53,178 nucleotides of DNA from Candidatus Limivivens merdigallinarum (lineage in GTDB: Bacteria; Bacillota; Clostridia; Lachnospirales; Lachnospiraceae), in the NCBI GenBank assembly GCA_018713105.1, contig DVFT01000002.1:1-53178 (forward strand). The letters are read 5' to 3'. The position numbers were made by a program, and so were the translations under genes. Below are positions 31,877 to 41,289 of the stretch, one piece after another; within the stretch, counting starts at the first letter, position 1; the number at the start of each line of letters is the position of its first letter. A model generated the notes under the pieces. It was not told where the DNA came from. It saw only the letters and a list, made by a program, of their open reading frames with translations, and searched no databases.

Positions 31877-33700
31877 ATGTATATGAACAAAAAGAAAAGA
31901 AAGATTCCGCTGCTTTCCCAGGCTGTCCGAAATTATTATTTGATCGTCAATACGTGCCTGCTTCTGGTTTTCGGAAGCTGCATTCTGTTTATCACGATGA
32001 AGATCCTGGTGGACAGGGAAAGCAGGACCAGCGAAATTATCACAGAACAGGCAGCGCTCTCCATTAACAGTACCTTCGATGATATCATTGCACAGATGGT
32101 CAGTTTTTCCAGCCACACGGAGCTGATTACCCAGATTGGAAGGAAAACGCTGCCGATCCAGGAACAGCTGGATCTTGAGAGGGAACTGAAGACCGTTTTA
32201 AAGAAGACAGGACTGTTTATCAAAGATATTTTTGTGGTGGGGGACAATGGATATGTCTTTTCCACCATCACGGCTTCGGGGATGTTGCCGGACTATGATT
32301 ATTGGTCCCAGGACTGGTATCATGAAGCCAAGAGTACGGAAGACAAGATCTATATCCGGATGCTTGGGCTGCATCCCCAGGATTTCTATAGCAGCGGCTT
32401 CCCTGTGACTTCTTCTAAGGAGACGTTTTCCATGTCTTTTGCGCTGCAGAACGCGAGGGGGAACGTGGTAGGGGCGCTGATCTACAACTTCGATATCGAC
32501 CAGATGGCGGAGATTTTAAATTCCAGCACCTATGAGAGGAATGGGAAGCTGGCGCTCCTGGATGAGAACAATGTGGTTGTCAGCCAGAATGACCACAGGC
32601 AGCTTGGGGAAACGCTCGTCCTGTCGGACAAAATCCTGGATGCCATGGACGAAAACAAAAACGGGACGCTGCAGGGGACGGTCAATGGACAGACCTGCCT
32701 GCTCAGCTTCCAGACAATCGGAAGGAATTGGAAACTGGTCTCCTATGTCCCCCAGTCTGAGATCTTAAGGCATGCGGGATCCATGGTGGTCGTCCTGGCG
32801 CTGACACTGGCGGCATGCCTGTTCCTCAACCTGCTGATCGCGTCGCAGGTGACCCGTTCCATCCGAAAACCCATCCGGAAACTGACGGAAAATATCCAGA
32901 ATATTGAGTCGGAACACCTGGTTTTGGAACCCAATGGATATCAGTACCAGGAGCTTGACCAGATCGCGGAAAAGTTCAGCGGCCTTTTAGACCGGGTGGA
33001 CACGTTGATCCAGAAGGATTACAAATCCCAGCTGCTCCTGAACAAATTCCGTCTCTACTCTCTCCAGTCCCAGATCAACCCGCATTTCCTTATGAATACG
33101 CTCCAACAGCTCCAGACGGAAATCGTGTACGGCAATGTGGAGGTTTCCAACGACATCGTCGTCTCTTTAAGCAAAATGCTCCGGTACAGCCTGTACCATT
33201 ATGAGGCGATCGTTCCCATTCCCATGGAGCTGCAGTATATCCGGTCGTACCTGGAATTGTTTATCCGGAAATACGAAGGGGAACTTAGGGCGGAATATGA
33301 GATCACGGAGGAAGTGGAACAGTATTATATGCCAAAGCTGCTTTTGCAGCCGGTGGTGGAGAACTGTATTACCCATGCGTTCCAGGAAAACCCGGAGAAC
33401 GCGGTGATCCGGATCGAGGTGAAATCGGAAGAAGGACGTTTCCGCTTTTTTATCAAAGATAACGGCCATGGAATGAGCCAAAAGCAGCTGGAAGAGCTGG
33501 CGATGGATATCAACAGGCCGGAAGTGGACGACAAGCGTATCGGGATCCGGAATATCCACCAGCGGATCCGGCTCCTGTATGGAACATCCTACGGCGTGGA
33601 AATCATCAGCGAAGAGGGAAGCGGAACCTGTTTTATCTTGTCCCTGCCGAAGATTAAGGCGGAGGATATTGCAGAAGGCGGAGAGAGGAGATCGCAATGA
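31877..33700 (+). CDS. YesM-type sensor histidine kinase
   Basis: The product is about 607 aa from ATG 31877 (ATG 31883 is an equal alternative; no strong ribosome site decides). Two membrane helices (about 18-40 and 296-318) enclose an extracellular Cache-like sensor domain of about 250 residues. A HAMP segment, the His_kinase H-box QINPHFLMNT (His403) and the ATPase N-box QPVVENCITHAF with NGHGM follow. It overlaps the response regulator gene by 4 bp. YesM-class kinases commonly sense extracellular oligosaccharides or their binding proteins and control the neighbouring uptake genes. Confidence 0.92.
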   Translation: MYMNKKKRKIPLLSQAVRNYYLIVNTCLLLVFGSCILFITMKILVDRESRTSEIITEQAALSINSTFDDIIAQMVSFSSHTELITQIGRKTLPIQEQLDLERELKTVLKKTGLFIKDIFVVGDNGYVFSTITASGMLPDYDYWSQDWYHEAKSTEDKIYIRMLGLHPQDFYSSGFPVTSSKETFSMSFALQNARGNVVGALIYNFDIDQMAEILNSSTYERNGKLALLDENNVVVSQNDHRQLGETLVLSDKILDAMDENKNGTLQGTVNGQTCLLSFQTIGRNWKLVSYVPQSEILRHAGSMVVVLALTLAACLFLNLLIASQVTRSIRKPIRKLTENIQNIESEHLVLEPNGYQYQELDQIAEKFSGLLDRVDTLIQKDYKSQLLLNKFRLYSLQSQINPHFLMNTLQQLQTEIVYGNVEVSNDIVVSLSKMLRYSLYHYEAIVPIPMELQYIRSYLELFIRKYEGELRAEYEITEEVEQYYMPKLLLQPVVENCITHAFQENPENAVIRIEVKSEEGRFRFFIKDNGHGMSQKQLEELAMDINRPEVDDKRIGIRNIHQRIRLLYGTSYGVEIISEEGSGTCFILSLPKIKAEDIAEGGERRSQ

Positions 33701-35175
33701 AGCTTTTGATCACGGACGACCAGAATTCTGTCCATATGTATTTTGACCGTATGATCCCATATGGAAAACTGGGGATCCGCCAGGTGTTCCATGCGAAAAA
33801 TGGGGAAGAAGCCTTGGGGATCATCCGGAAAGAATGGCCGGATATCCTGATCCTGGATATCCGGATGCCGAAGATGGACGGGCTGAAACTCCTCCAGGCC
33901 TTGGAAGGCGAACGGTGGGAGCACAGGGTCATGATCTTGAGCGCCTACAATGAATTTGATTACGCAAGGCAATGCATGGCGTACGGCGTAAAAGATTATC
34001 TGCTGAAGCCAATCGATAACAAAGAGGTAGAAGAGAGGCTTCAGAAAATGGTAAAGGAGCTTACGGATTGGAAAAGCCGTTCCGTGGCAGGAATCCTTTC
34101 AAGGCTTCTCCAAGAAGGGAAGCGGAACGTCGAAGAATGGGAAGTCCTTCAGAATATACAGATTTCAGGATACGGCATCGTGTGCGCGAAAACCGGGGAC
34201 AGCCTTTCGTTTGCCCCGGACAGCCAGGTGCAGAAGCTTGCGGAAACTGCTTCCGATGAGATCACGCTTTGGTGTTTTGAGACGGACAGCCGGGAAAGCT
34301 GGGATCAGTTCTTTCAGGCACAGAAGGAAAAAAACGGGGAAGTGACGGTCGGGTTCGGGCGTTTCCATGAGAAAAAGGAAGAGTTCCCGGAAGCAGTTAT
34401 AGAAGGGATGGAAGCGCTGAACCAGGGCTTTTACCGGACAGGGACTTATCTGTACCAGGAAGATGCCATGCATTTTTATAAGGATAAAGAGGAGGAAGGC
34501 TTATCCAAACGGCTTTCGCAAAGTTTCCAGAACGGAAATGTGGAAGAGATGAAAAAAGAGGTGGAAAAACTGTTCTTTATCTTTAAACGGGGAAATATCC
34601 ACCCGCGTTATGTGCAGGATTTCTGCACCGGCGTGCTGATCGGCCTAAATCCTAATTTTATGGAAACCCTGGAGAAGCTGAAAGGGAGCCCGTTTGGAAA
34701 CGGGTACAGCTTCGCGGACGCTTCCGGGATGAAAAATGTCTTTTTGCGCCTTCTGATTAACATGCGCTGCCAGATCGCGCCGGAGGAGGTGCAGACGGAT
34801 GCGGATGTGGTGGAGCGGATCAGGCACTATATTGACACCAATTACGAGAAAGATCTGTCCCTTACTACGTTGTCCAAACATTTTTTTATCAGCAAATACC
34901 AGATCAGCCGTCTGTTTAAAAAGCAGTTCGGCATCAATTACAGCGATTATATCCTGAAAGCCAGGATGGAAGCAGCGGCGCAGATCCTTTTGAATTCCAG
35001 GGGAAAACTGGACGAGGCGGCGCGGCGGACAGGGTTTGAGGAAACCAGCTATTTCAGCAAGGTGTTCAGTAAATATTACGGGGTATCTCCGGGGGAATAC
35101 CGGAAGAAGCAAAAGGAGAAGAAAGATGGCGAGGATACTTTATTGCAACGGAATGAAGGAACCGGTGGGGATTGA
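33697..35175 (+). CDS. YesN-type response regulator with AraC DNA-binding domain
   Basis: The 492-aa regulator has an N-terminal receiver with the phosphoacceptor Asp54 in ILDIRMPKMDG and the conserved Lys in DYLLKPID. A long middle region of unknown fold follows. The C-terminal AraC-type double helix-turn-helix spans about 375-480 (LTTLSKHFFISKYQISRLFK, ETSYFSKVFSKYYGVSPGEY). It pairs with the adjacent kinase and probably activates this locus. Its 3' end overlaps the rhamnosidase gene by 50 bp. Confidence 0.93.
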   Translation: MKLLITDDQNSVHMYFDRMIPYGKLGIRQVFHAKNGEEALGIIRKEWPDILILDIRMPKMDGLKLLQALEGERWEHRVMILSAYNEFDYARQCMAYGVKDYLLKPIDNKEVEERLQKMVKELTDWKSRSVAGILSRLLQEGKRNVEEWEVLQNIQISGYGIVCAKTGDSLSFAPDSQVQKLAETASDEITLWCFETDSRESWDQFFQAQKEKNGEVTVGFGRFHEKKEEFPEAVIEGMEALNQGFYRTGTYLYQEDAMHFYKDKEEEGLSKRLSQSFQNGNVEEMKKEVEKLFFIFKRGNIHPRYVQDFCTGVLIGLNPNFMETLEKLKGSPFGNGYSFADASGMKNVFLRLLINMRCQIAPEEVQTDADVVERIRHYIDTNYEKDLSLTTLSKHFFISKYQISRLFKKQFGINYSDYILKARMEAAAQILLNSRGKLDEAARRTGFEETSYFSKVFSKYYGVSPGEYRKKQKEKKDGEDTLLQRNEGTGGD

Positions 35176-37621
35176 AGGAAGGACGGCGGAGCTGTCGTGG
35201 GAAATCCAGGAAGAGTGGGAAGCCCAGGAAGCGTACCGGATTACCGTGGAAAAAGGCGGGGAGACGGTCTATGACAGCGGAGTCCTTAAAGGGAGGCAGG
35301 TGAGGCATACTATTCCCGCGCTCCTGGAACCCTACCGTGATTATGGATGGAAGCTCTGGTGGAGGCTGGAAAACGGCGAAACCGGGGAAGAGACCTCTCA
35401 TTTTTTTACAGGGATGGGGTCAGAGGACGGATGGGAAGCGGATTTTATCACAGGCGGTACCCTCTTGAGGAAAAGCGTGCCGATAGATAAACCGGTGGAA
35501 AAAGCCGTATTGTTTTTTACAGGGCTTGGTTACTGCGAGGCGTATCTCAATGGGAACAAGGTTACGGATGCGGTGCTTTTCCCGTCTTATACGGTATATG
35601 AGAAGACGGTGGAATATACGGCTGCGGACGTGACGGAATTTATGGCAGGCGGGGAAAATGTGATTGGCCTGATGCTTGGCGGGCACTGGCCGCTGGATGA
35701 AACGCTTACGGCAAAAGAAGTCTACAGCGACGCTTTTTACCGCGGGCGCTGTATGGGGATCTGCCAGCTCTATGTACGGTATCAGGACAAAACTGCGGAA
35801 GTGATCGGTACGGACAGAAGCTGGCGGGTATCGTTAGGACCGGTGGCTGAGTCCGGAATCTTTGACGGGGAGAACTATGATGCCAGAAAAGAACAGCCGG
35901 GATGGAATCAGCCAGGGTTTGACGATTCCGCCTGGAACCAGGCGATCCTTGCAAGGGGGGCGGCCGGAAAGCTGTCCTATTCCAAGCTTCCGCCCATCAG
36001 GGTCCTGGAAGAACTCAAGCCGGTGAAAATGTGGAAACAGGGCGATGCTTGGATGGCGGATTTCGGGCAGAATTTTACCGGATGGCTTAAGGTTACGGTC
36101 CAAAACCCAAAGCCTGGGCAGTGTATTACCATGCGCCATGGTGAATTATTGTACGAAGATGGCAGCCTGAATGTGGAAAATTTGAGGAATGCGAAGGCGA
36201 CTGACCGGTACTGGTGTAAGGGGGAAGCAGCAGAAACCTATGAACCGAGGTTTACTTACCATGGATTCCGGTATGCAGAGATCACCGGGCTTACGGGGGA
36301 AGTGGACGCTGGCCTTGTGTCGGCAAAAAGGGTGCATACGGATAACGCCGAGCAGGCGTCTTTCCAGTGTTCCATGGAGGATATGAACCGGATTTACCAA
36401 TGTATGCTCTGGACCATGAGGAGCAACATGCATTCCGTCCCCACGGACTGCTGCCAGAGGGATGAACGGCAGGGATGGATGGCGGACGCAGGCGTGTCTT
36501 CGGAGTTCGGGGTGATCAATTTCGGCTTAGACACCTTTTACCGCAAGTGGTTCCGGGATATCCGGGATACCCAGGAAAAGGACGGGAATATGCCGCTGGC
36601 AGGGGCGCCGGGCTGGCCGAGGGATACGTTTATCTGGAAGATCGGCTGGCATATGGCGCTTAGGAATCTCTATCTGTACACCGGCGATCTGGAAGCAGTC
36701 CGGGAAAATTACCCGGCGCTGGCGCGGTATGAAGAACATCTCCACAGTTCCCTGGCAAACGGCATTTTGTCCTATGATTTTTATAATGACTGGCTTGCCA
36801 TAGAATTTGCCAATAACCTGATGGTCGCCAACTCCTTTCTGGCGGACTTCTATGATGCCATGATACTCTTTGCGGACGTCCTTGGCGACCAAGGACGAAA
36901 GGAGACCTATCAGAAAAGGAAGGAAGAACTGACAAGGAGGATCAACGAGGAATACTATGGGCGCTGCCTTGACAATCCTCTGGGAACAGGATACTACGGA
37001 ACCTGCGATACCCTGGCGGTGGCTCCCAGCGCGATGGCCTTAAGCTTTGGCCTGGTGCCGGAAGAGCTGAAAGAAAAAGTGATACGGGAAATGCTGTTCC
37101 AGCTCACCCAGTCCAGGGGAAGCGTGGAATTCCCGACGGGCATCCTGACCACAGGCATCCTGACCCAATGCCTGTCCGACCTTGGCAGGGACGATATTGT
37201 CTGGGAATTTTTGAAACGGGAAGCATATCCTTCGTTCCGCTTCATGCTTTCCAAAGGCGCGACAACAATCTGGGAGAGATGGCAGTACCTGGTACATAAC
37301 GAAATGAACTCCCACAACCACCCGGCGCTTTGCGGCGTAGGAAGCTGGTTTTTTAAAGCGCTTTTAGGATTAAGGAGAATAGAGCCGCAGCAGGACGGCG
37401 GGGCGCTTCTTAAGCTTCGTCCGTTTATCCCGGACGACCTTACATGTGCTTCCATGAGCATGAAGACTCCGTGGGGAGAGATCCGGCTGTCCTGGAAAAA
37501 AGAAGCGGACGGTACCCGTTACCGCGCGGTTCTGCCTGGCGCCGTGAAAGCATGGCTGGATCTTGATGGCTATGGACAGGAATGGCGCGGAGGAGAACAT
37601 GAAGTGCTGCTGAAAGAATAG
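35126..37621 (+). CDS. GH78 family alpha-L-rhamnosidase
   Basis: ATG 35126 is chosen because AAAGGAG lies 7 bp upstream, although the frame is open to 35036. The 831-aa protein has no signal peptide, so it acts in the cytoplasm on imported glycans. N-terminal beta domains (FDDSAWNQA; LRKSVPIDKPVEKAVLFFTG) precede the (alpha/alpha)6 catalytic domain. The signature TDCCQRDERQGWMAD (from residue 440) corresponds to the usual DCPxRDExxGWxGD; the Pro is replaced by Cys443 and the Gly by Ala. A C-terminal beta domain (LRPFIPDDLTCASM) ends it. It releases terminal alpha-L-rhamnose. Confidence 0.92.
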   Translation: MARILYCNGMKEPVGIEGRTAELSWEIQEEWEAQEAYRITVEKGGETVYDSGVLKGRQVRHTIPALLEPYRDYGWKLWWRLENGETGEETSHFFTGMGSEDGWEADFITGGTLLRKSVPIDKPVEKAVLFFTGLGYCEAYLNGNKVTDAVLFPSYTVYEKTVEYTAADVTEFMAGGENVIGLMLGGHWPLDETLTAKEVYSDAFYRGRCMGICQLYVRYQDKTAEVIGTDRSWRVSLGPVAESGIFDGENYDARKEQPGWNQPGFDDSAWNQAILARGAAGKLSYSKLPPIRVLEELKPVKMWKQGDAWMADFGQNFTGWLKVTVQNPKPGQCITMRHGELLYEDGSLNVENLRNAKATDRYWCKGEAAETYEPRFTYHGFRYAEITGLTGEVDAGLVSAKRVHTDNAEQASFQCSMEDMNRIYQCMLWTMRSNMHSVPTDCCQRDERQGWMADAGVSSEFGVINFGLDTFYRKWFRDIRDTQEKDGNMPLAGAPGWPRDTFIWKIGWHMALRNLYLYTGDLEAVRENYPALARYEEHLHSSLANGILSYDFYNDWLAIEFANNLMVANSFLADFYDAMILFADVLGDQGRKETYQKRKEELTRRINEEYYGRCLDNPLGTGYYGTCDTLAVAPSAMALSFGLVPEELKEKVIREMLFQLTQSRGSVEFPTGILTTGILTQCLSDLGRDDIVWEFLKREAYPSFRFMLSKGATTIWERWQYLVHNEMNSHNHPALCGVGSWFFKALLGLRRIEPQQDGGALLKLRPFIPDDLTCASMSMKTPWGEIRLSWKKEADGTRYRAVLPGAVKAWLDLDGYGQEWRGGEHEVLLKE

Positions 37622-37647
37622 GGAAACGGCAGAGGAAAGGAGCAGAC

Positions 37648-38544
37648 ATGAACAAAAATCCAATCATAAAAGGTTACTATGCGGATCCGGATATCCGGTA
37701 TTTTGACGGGCGTTACTATATCTATCCAACGACGGATGGGGGAATGTGGAAAGGGACAGTGTTTCATTGCTTTGTCTCAGAAAATTTAGCTGATTGGAAG
37801 GATTGCGGGGTGGTATTTGACGTGGCAAGGGATTCCAAATGGGCGGACGACTTTGCCTGGGCGCCTACCGCAGCATGCAAGAACGGACGCTATTACCTGT
37901 ATTACTGTGCGAACCAGCAGATCGGCGTTGCGGTTGCCAACCAGCCGGAAGGACCGTTTCAGAATCTTTCCGTTGAGGAACCGCTGCTCTCCCTGTCCAA
38001 ATTGGAGAACGGCGTGAAGCTTTCCCAGATGATTGACCCGTATTTCTATTCCGATCCATCCGGGAAAAATTACCTGTTGTTTGGAAACGGCGAAAATCCG
38101 GCGATTGCAGAGCTTGAGGACGATATGGCCACGCTGCTTCCAGGAAGTATGAGGCAGATTGCCTTTATAGGGCAGGCGGATTTTACGGAAGCAGTGATGG
38201 TGTTTTACAAGGATGGGCTCTATCATTTCACCTGGTCCTGCGGAGATACCCGCAGCGAGAATTACCATGTGAATTACGGGGTCGCAGAGTCGGTGTTTGG
38301 CCCGGTGAAGGTAGTAGGGACGATCCTGGAACAAAAGCCGGAAAAAGGGATCCTGGCTCCCGGCCATCACAGTATCGTGGAAGATCCTGGCACCGGGGAA
38401 TACTGGATCGCCTATCATCGCTTTTCCACCAGCCTTCCAGAGCACGTAGGAGGAGAACAGAGGGGGTATTTCCGGGAACTTTGCCTGGACCGGCTGGAAT
38501 TTGACAATCAGGGGCTGATCGTCCCGGTCTGCTGTACTCCTTGA
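37648..38544 (+). CDS. GH43 family glycoside hydrolase
   Basis: The 298-aa protein is a single five-bladed beta-propeller domain. The N-terminal YYADPDIRYFDGRYYIYPT carries the catalytic-base Asp (Asp13 or Asp15), WAPTAACKNGRYYLYYC gives the second blade, and HHSIVEDPGTGEYWIAYHR the last. GH43 enzymes remove arabinose, xylose or galactose side chains. With no signal peptide it is intracellular. It lies 26 bp after the rhamnosidase gene, with AAAGGAG upstream, and is the last gene before the terminator. Confidence 0.9.
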   Translation: MNKNPIIKGYYADPDIRYFDGRYYIYPTTDGGMWKGTVFHCFVSENLADWKDCGVVFDVARDSKWADDFAWAPTAACKNGRYYLYYCANQQIGVAVANQPEGPFQNLSVEEPLLSLSKLENGVKLSQMIDPYFYSDPSGKNYLLFGNGENPAIAELEDDMATLLPGSMRQIAFIGQADFTEAVMVFYKDGLYHFTWSCGDTRSENYHVNYGVAESVFGPVKVVGTILEQKPEKGILAPGHHSIVEDPGTGEYWIAYHRFSTSLPEHVGGEQRGYFRELCLDRLEFDNQGLIVPVCCTP

Positions 38545-38591
38545 TAGAAAGCCTGCTGCCAAGCATGGCGGTTTGGCCTATAAAGAAGAAA

Positions 38592-38634
38592 GGGTTCCTG
38601 CCTGCAGCAAAAACGCTGCGGCAGGAGCCCTTTT
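38592..38634 (+). terminator. Strong terminator of the carbohydrate operon
   Basis: GGGTTCCTGCC-TGCAGC pairs with GCTGC-GGCAGGAGCCC around AAAAAC, followed by TTTT. It is 47 bp past the GH43 stop and 15 bp before the stop of the convergent methylase gene. Confidence 0.88.
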
Positions 38635-38648
38635 GGCTTTCCAGCCAA

Positions 38649-40169
38649 TCACCCTTGAATCTCCTTGATCAGCTTACGCACACCGGGGCAGGGAACCTTT
38701 CCCAACTCCCTGGGTTCGATCTTTTTGAGACCGCCGCCGTAGACACGGCCCTCCTGTTCGATGATATCCGTGGACAGGCGGTTCAGATACAGCCAGACGT
38801 TGTCCAAAAGCTTCGGATCCTTGCCCATGGCGCTTAAAAGATCCCCTTTGGGGTAAAGCATCAGGTAGGAGTTGGTGGCGATCGCATTGGAATAATTGCG
38901 GATGAAGTGGAAGGGCTTGCTTTCCGCTGTTTTTTTTCGTCCCATATAGGTGCAGAGGAGAGGCGGAGAAGCCCGTCTTTCCTGAAAATACCATCTCTTC
39001 CGATTTTTGCACAGATACCGGTTGGAGACGGTGTCGATGCCCTTCTGGAGATAATTCCACAGTTCAGGGTAGAGCTTTTGCAGATCCTCCTCCAACAAAG
39101 TGCAGTTAATGAGATAGTAGGGTTTTTCCATGACGGGGCTTCCGTCCGGATTGGCCTCGATTACATCAGTACCCAGAAAACGCGGGCTGGGGAGGATGGG
39201 ATGCATGTAATCCATAGACAGCCCGTTTTTCTGTATTTTCTGCTGATCCATGATGAAAAAGGCGTTATCCCCTGTGGCGCATCCACGCTTGATGTCAAAG
39301 AAATCCTCGATCCGGTCCAGAGAAGTTTCAGAGGCCGGCTTGGGATGATGGGTCAGTTTCGTCCATTTGGGTTCTTTTTCCAGAACCGATTTTGGAATCT
39401 TCCGGGAGATATCCGGGTGGTCATGGGTTCCTCCAAAGGAGAGCTCCACATCATAATCCTGCCGACAGACCGTGTTCTCATACCAGAGCACAGAGGAAGA
39501 GACCAAGGCGTCTTTGAATTGTAGGGCATTGGGATCATAGCGGTGGATACGCAGGAGCTTTACATGGTTCAGCAGATACTTTTTCAGTTCCTGTCCATAG
39601 TTTACATCCATGAATTCACTGGGGATCAGCCACCCGCAGATGGCGTGTGGTTTCAGCCATTTGTGGGCAAGCAGTATGAAGTGACTGTACAGGCTGGCAT
39701 AGCCGGAGAGGGGAACAGCGGTTTCGCGTTGGATCTGGGCGAGCAGTTTATTCTTGTAGTCCACTGGGAGAAAATGGTGGCGGACATAGGGAGGATTTGC
39801 CAGAAGCAAATTGACCTGCCGGTCCGGTTTTGCTACCAGAAAATCCCCGATCCTTACCTCAAGACGGCTGCCCCAGAGCTTGCGGGCAATTTCGCCGTAG
39901 TCAGGATCCAGCTCATAGCCCAACATGCGCTTCAGTCTGTAGCCAGAGGATTGCGCCATCAAGGCGGAGAAGAAGACGCCGGAGCCTAAAGCCGGATCAA
40001 GAAAGGAAATGTCAGCCTCCTTGTCCAGATGCTTTAGGCCGTAATCAGCGATCTCCTCAGCCAAAGAATAGGGGGTGGAAAACTGCCCAAGCTGTTTGCG
40101 CTCGTTTAAGGTCTTGGAGACATCGACAAGCTGCTGCTTTTCAAAACGTTCCAATTCCTTTTTGTTCAT
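38649..40169 (-). CDS. Type II N6-adenine DNA methyltransferase
   Basis: The start at 40169 overlaps the stop of the nuclease gene (ATGA), preferred over an extension to 40211. The 506-aa protein has the SAM-binding motif FLDPALGSGVF at 57-67 and the catalytic motif NPPY at 125-128, marking an amino (N6-adenine) methylase of the class often paired with type II nucleases. The segment LGQFSTPYSLAEEI is the usual N-terminal region, and the C-terminal half is a target-recognition region. It protects the host site from the neighbouring XamI-like nuclease. Overlapping genes with methylase second would delay protection, so another control is expected. Confidence 0.9.
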   Translation of the reverse strand: MNKKELERFEKQQLVDVSKTLNERKQLGQFSTPYSLAEEIADYGLKHLDKEADISFLDPALGSGVFFSALMAQSSGYRLKRMLGYELDPDYGEIARKLWGSRLEVRIGDFLVAKPDRQVNLLLANPPYVRHHFLPVDYKNKLLAQIQRETAVPLSGYASLYSHFILLAHKWLKPHAICGWLIPSEFMDVNYGQELKKYLLNHVKLLRIHRYDPNALQFKDALVSSSVLWYENTVCRQDYDVELSFGGTHDHPDISRKIPKSVLEKEPKWTKLTHHPKPASETSLDRIEDFFDIKRGCATGDNAFFIMDQQKIQKNGLSMDYMHPILPSPRFLGTDVIEANPDGSPVMEKPYYLINCTLLEEDLQKLYPELWNYLQKGIDTVSNRYLCKNRKRWYFQERRASPPLLCTYMGRKKTAESKPFHFIRNYSNAIATNSYLMLYPKGDLLSAMGKDPKLLDNVWLYLNRLSTDIIEQEGRVYGGGLKKIEPRELGKVPCPGVRKLIKEIQG

Positions 40170-41140
40170 AGATATTCTTCCAGATCGTCTATGCGGTGCT
40201 CCCATATCCAATCAATCCCTTCCGAGGCTTCATACCCCAGATAACCGGCATCGAAATATCCACACAAAAATAAGACAAAGCGGACATTTGGTCCGTAGGT
40301 GTTTCGTAATTGCTGCATTTTTTGTGCTTCCTCCTTACGTCGTTTATTGACATTCGTAAAATCTCCGGCAGATTTGGCTTCCAAAAGCAGCGGGAAATCT
40401 CCGCGTCTGGAGGACAGGGGCTGAACAACTGCATTGATGGGGATGTGGATGCCATACTGCCGTTCCGAACCTCTGTTGAGATAAACGGGGATATTCATGC
40501 GGAAAGAGAATTCCCCGGGTTTCAATTCATTGAAACGGACGCCTTTTGCGGAATCTACCTGGGAATAGCCCTTATGTTTCAAATATTGGCGGAGGGCGGT
40601 CAGTTGGCGTTTTTCCTGGGCGTTCCGGATAATCGGGTCGGTAATGTTTCCGCAGAGCCGGTCTGCAATAACGGCAGCTGCCCGCTGCTTTTCTGATTCT
40701 GTAGGCTGCCGGTTTTCCGAAAGCCAGAGAAAAAGATCAGGATCAGCCATTTTCTGGATGATAGAGAGGAGCCGGTCAAGCTGTTCCATGAGATCCTCCT
40801 TCGGCATGCGGGGAGGAATGGAAGGATTGACAGGATCTTCCATCTTGGAAATCAGATTTTTGGATAATCCGGCAATTCCCATCAGACGGTCTCTGGCTAT
40901 AGGGGGACAGGTTGCCATACGGAGAATAGGAAGGATGTCGGGGCTTTCCATCAGAACCTGTGGGGTCAGGTCTGTCAGATTTTTGGTGACAGCCAGGGCT
41001 TTGTCTACCTGATGGGAGGTTGCCGCCCTGGTGTCACGGAATGCTTCCGGAGCAAAGGTCATAAACCATTCATTATAGTAAGCTACGGATGCATCGATAT
41101 CATCCAGCCACTGCTCCGGATTGTCTTTGTTGATAGGCAT
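40166..41140 (-). CDS. XamI-like type II restriction endonuclease
   Basis: The ATG at 41140 follows AAGGAGGT at a rather long spacing of about 12 bp. The 324-aa product matches my recollection of the RE_XamI family: N-terminal EQWLDDIDASVAYYNEWFMTFAP and a conserved SAGDFTNVNKRRKEEAQK. Asp248, Glu254 and Lys256 (GDFPLLLEAK) make a PD-(D/E)XK site. XamI cuts GTCGAC, so this is the probable but unproven target. The gene precedes and overlaps its methylase. Confidence 0.85.
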   Translation of the reverse strand: MPINKDNPEQWLDDIDASVAYYNEWFMTFAPEAFRDTRAATSHQVDKALAVTKNLTDLTPQVLMESPDILPILRMATCPPIARDRLMGIAGLSKNLISKMEDPVNPSIPPRMPKEDLMEQLDRLLSIIQKMADPDLFLWLSENRQPTESEKQRAAAVIADRLCGNITDPIIRNAQEKRQLTALRQYLKHKGYSQVDSAKGVRFNELKPGEFSFRMNIPVYLNRGSERQYGIHIPINAVVQPLSSRRGDFPLLLEAKSAGDFTNVNKRRKEEAQKMQQLRNTYGPNVRFVLFLCGYFDAGYLGYEASEGIDWIWEHRIDDLEEYL

Positions 41141-41179
41141 GGTTGTGATAGACCTCCTTAAAAAAGTTTCCAATACATC

Positions 41180-41188
41180 ATTATACCA
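41180..41188 (-). promoter_or_regulatory. Extended -10 promoter of the restriction-modification operon
   Basis: The minus strand reads TGGTATAAT, a perfect extended -10, 40 bp before the nuclease start; the -35 (TTCCGT) is weak. The rest of the divergent gap to 41289 has a TAAAAT at 41259-41264 with TTTTCA 17 bp upstream as a possible larB promoter, and a small palindrome CCTCAAGAGG. Confidence 0.6.
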
Positions 41189-41289
41189 TATTTTCGTCTG
41201 GAACGGAAAAGTATTTTAGAATTCCTCAAGAGGTCATTTTCATTTTGCCATTTTTGGTGTAAAATATACCAAGAGAAAGGACGGTATTT

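Noticed and set aside
41174-41289. Molybdenum-cofactor riboswitch before the larB cluster
   Set aside because: The gap is short and AT-rich and has only promoter-like sequences and a 10-bp palindrome.
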